DNA of 5,495 bases from Deltaproteobacteria bacterium (lineage in GTDB: Bacteria > Myxococcota_A > Polyangia > HGW-17 > SLPX01): NCBI GenBank assembly GCA_011390535.1, contig JAABSF010000217.1, positions 1-5,495 of the forward strand. Reading direction: 5' to 3'. Both the position numbers and the translations under genes were made by a program. Below the pieces are notes generated by a model. The model did not search any database. It was not told the origin of the DNA and worked only from the letters and a program-made list of their open reading frames with translations. This document shows positions 5,362-5,495 of this stretch, one piece after another (position 1 is the first letter of the stretch; each line of letters begins with the position of its first letter).

Positions 5362-5495
5362 TTCTTTTCAAGTCTAATCTTTCTCGCATGAATTTCGTCC
5401 AGATAGAAGCATTTTTGTTATCCGAGAGAAATTCCGGGAAGGTATTTCGCAGAGCAATTGCAGTTACCCCCTCGGATGGTGCCAAATCGGGGCGG
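5336..5495 (-). CDS. C-terminal part of an unidentified protein, cut by the right edge
   Basis: On the minus strand one frame is open from the window edge for 52 codons to a TAA at 5336-5338. The translation starts RPDLAPSEGVTAIALRNTF, then PEFLSDNKNASIWTKFMRER, and ends LDLKRTEGIRMIA. This is an amphipathic, charged composition typical of a cytosolic protein's C-terminus, with no membrane segment. About two thirds of its codons start with a purine, as in real genes. The opposite plus-strand frame starting at the ATG at 5346 is also open to the edge, but it lacks a ribosome site at a usable distance and reads less like a protein. I do not recognise the family. The gene would converge on the exported-protein gene. 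Confidence 0.5.
   Translation of the reverse strand, partial: RPDLAPSEGVTAIALRNTFPEFLSDNKNASIWTKFMRERLDLKRTEGIRMIA

Noticed and set aside
5346..5495. Plus-strand frame from ATG 5346 to the right edge
   Set aside because: It has no ribosome site at usable distance, it is the exact antiphase of the more protein-like minus-strand frame, and it lies in a suspected convergent region.

Overview
The window looks like an ordinary chromosomal stretch of a Gram-negative bacterium, most likely a deltaproteobacterium in the broad sense (Myxococcota or Bradymonadota type). That placement is inference. It rests on an elongation factor P with an arginine tip in a T-A-R-G-A-A-T loop, on an asparagine-rich spacer behind a lipoprotein signal, and on a receiver-type domain used outside a normal two-component pair. 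No mobile element, CRISPR array, tRNA or rRNA is visible.

Layout. Bases 1-227 hold no certain gene; the GC-rich first 130 bases may be the start of a divergent gene on the minus strand. Bases 228-794 encode a complete EF-P (efp). Bases 795-1063 are a long intergenic gap with a weak terminator-like hairpin and then a striking purine-only tract ending in a GGGAAA hexamer repeat. Bases 1064-1660 encode a degenerate receiver domain (phosphoacceptor Asp replaced by Asn) joined by a Ser/Thr linker to a single C-terminal membrane helix. Only 42 bases further on, at 1703-4495, is a large predicted surface lipoprotein: signal peptide and cysteine, Asn-rich spacer, one cadherin-like Ig fold, then a GH141-like right-handed beta-helix. 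Bases 4612-5136 encode a small exported basic protein with faint resemblance to PrcB-type C-terminal domains. The last 160 bases read best as the 3' end of an unknown gene on the minus strand, converging on the exported protein.

How the genes may work together. EF-P is a housekeeping translation factor and is separated from the rest by the purine tract. The receiver-like protein and the lipoprotein are close and co-directional, so they may share a transcript, and the exported protein follows on the same strand. All three are predicted to sit in or beyond the cytoplasmic membrane. A link between the receiver-like protein and carbohydrate processing at the cell surface is inference from spacing alone.

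The most unusual items are the tail-anchored pseudo-receiver and the G-quadruplex-capable hexamer repeat directly upstream of it. No complete, clearly new multi-gene system can be demonstrated from this sequence.
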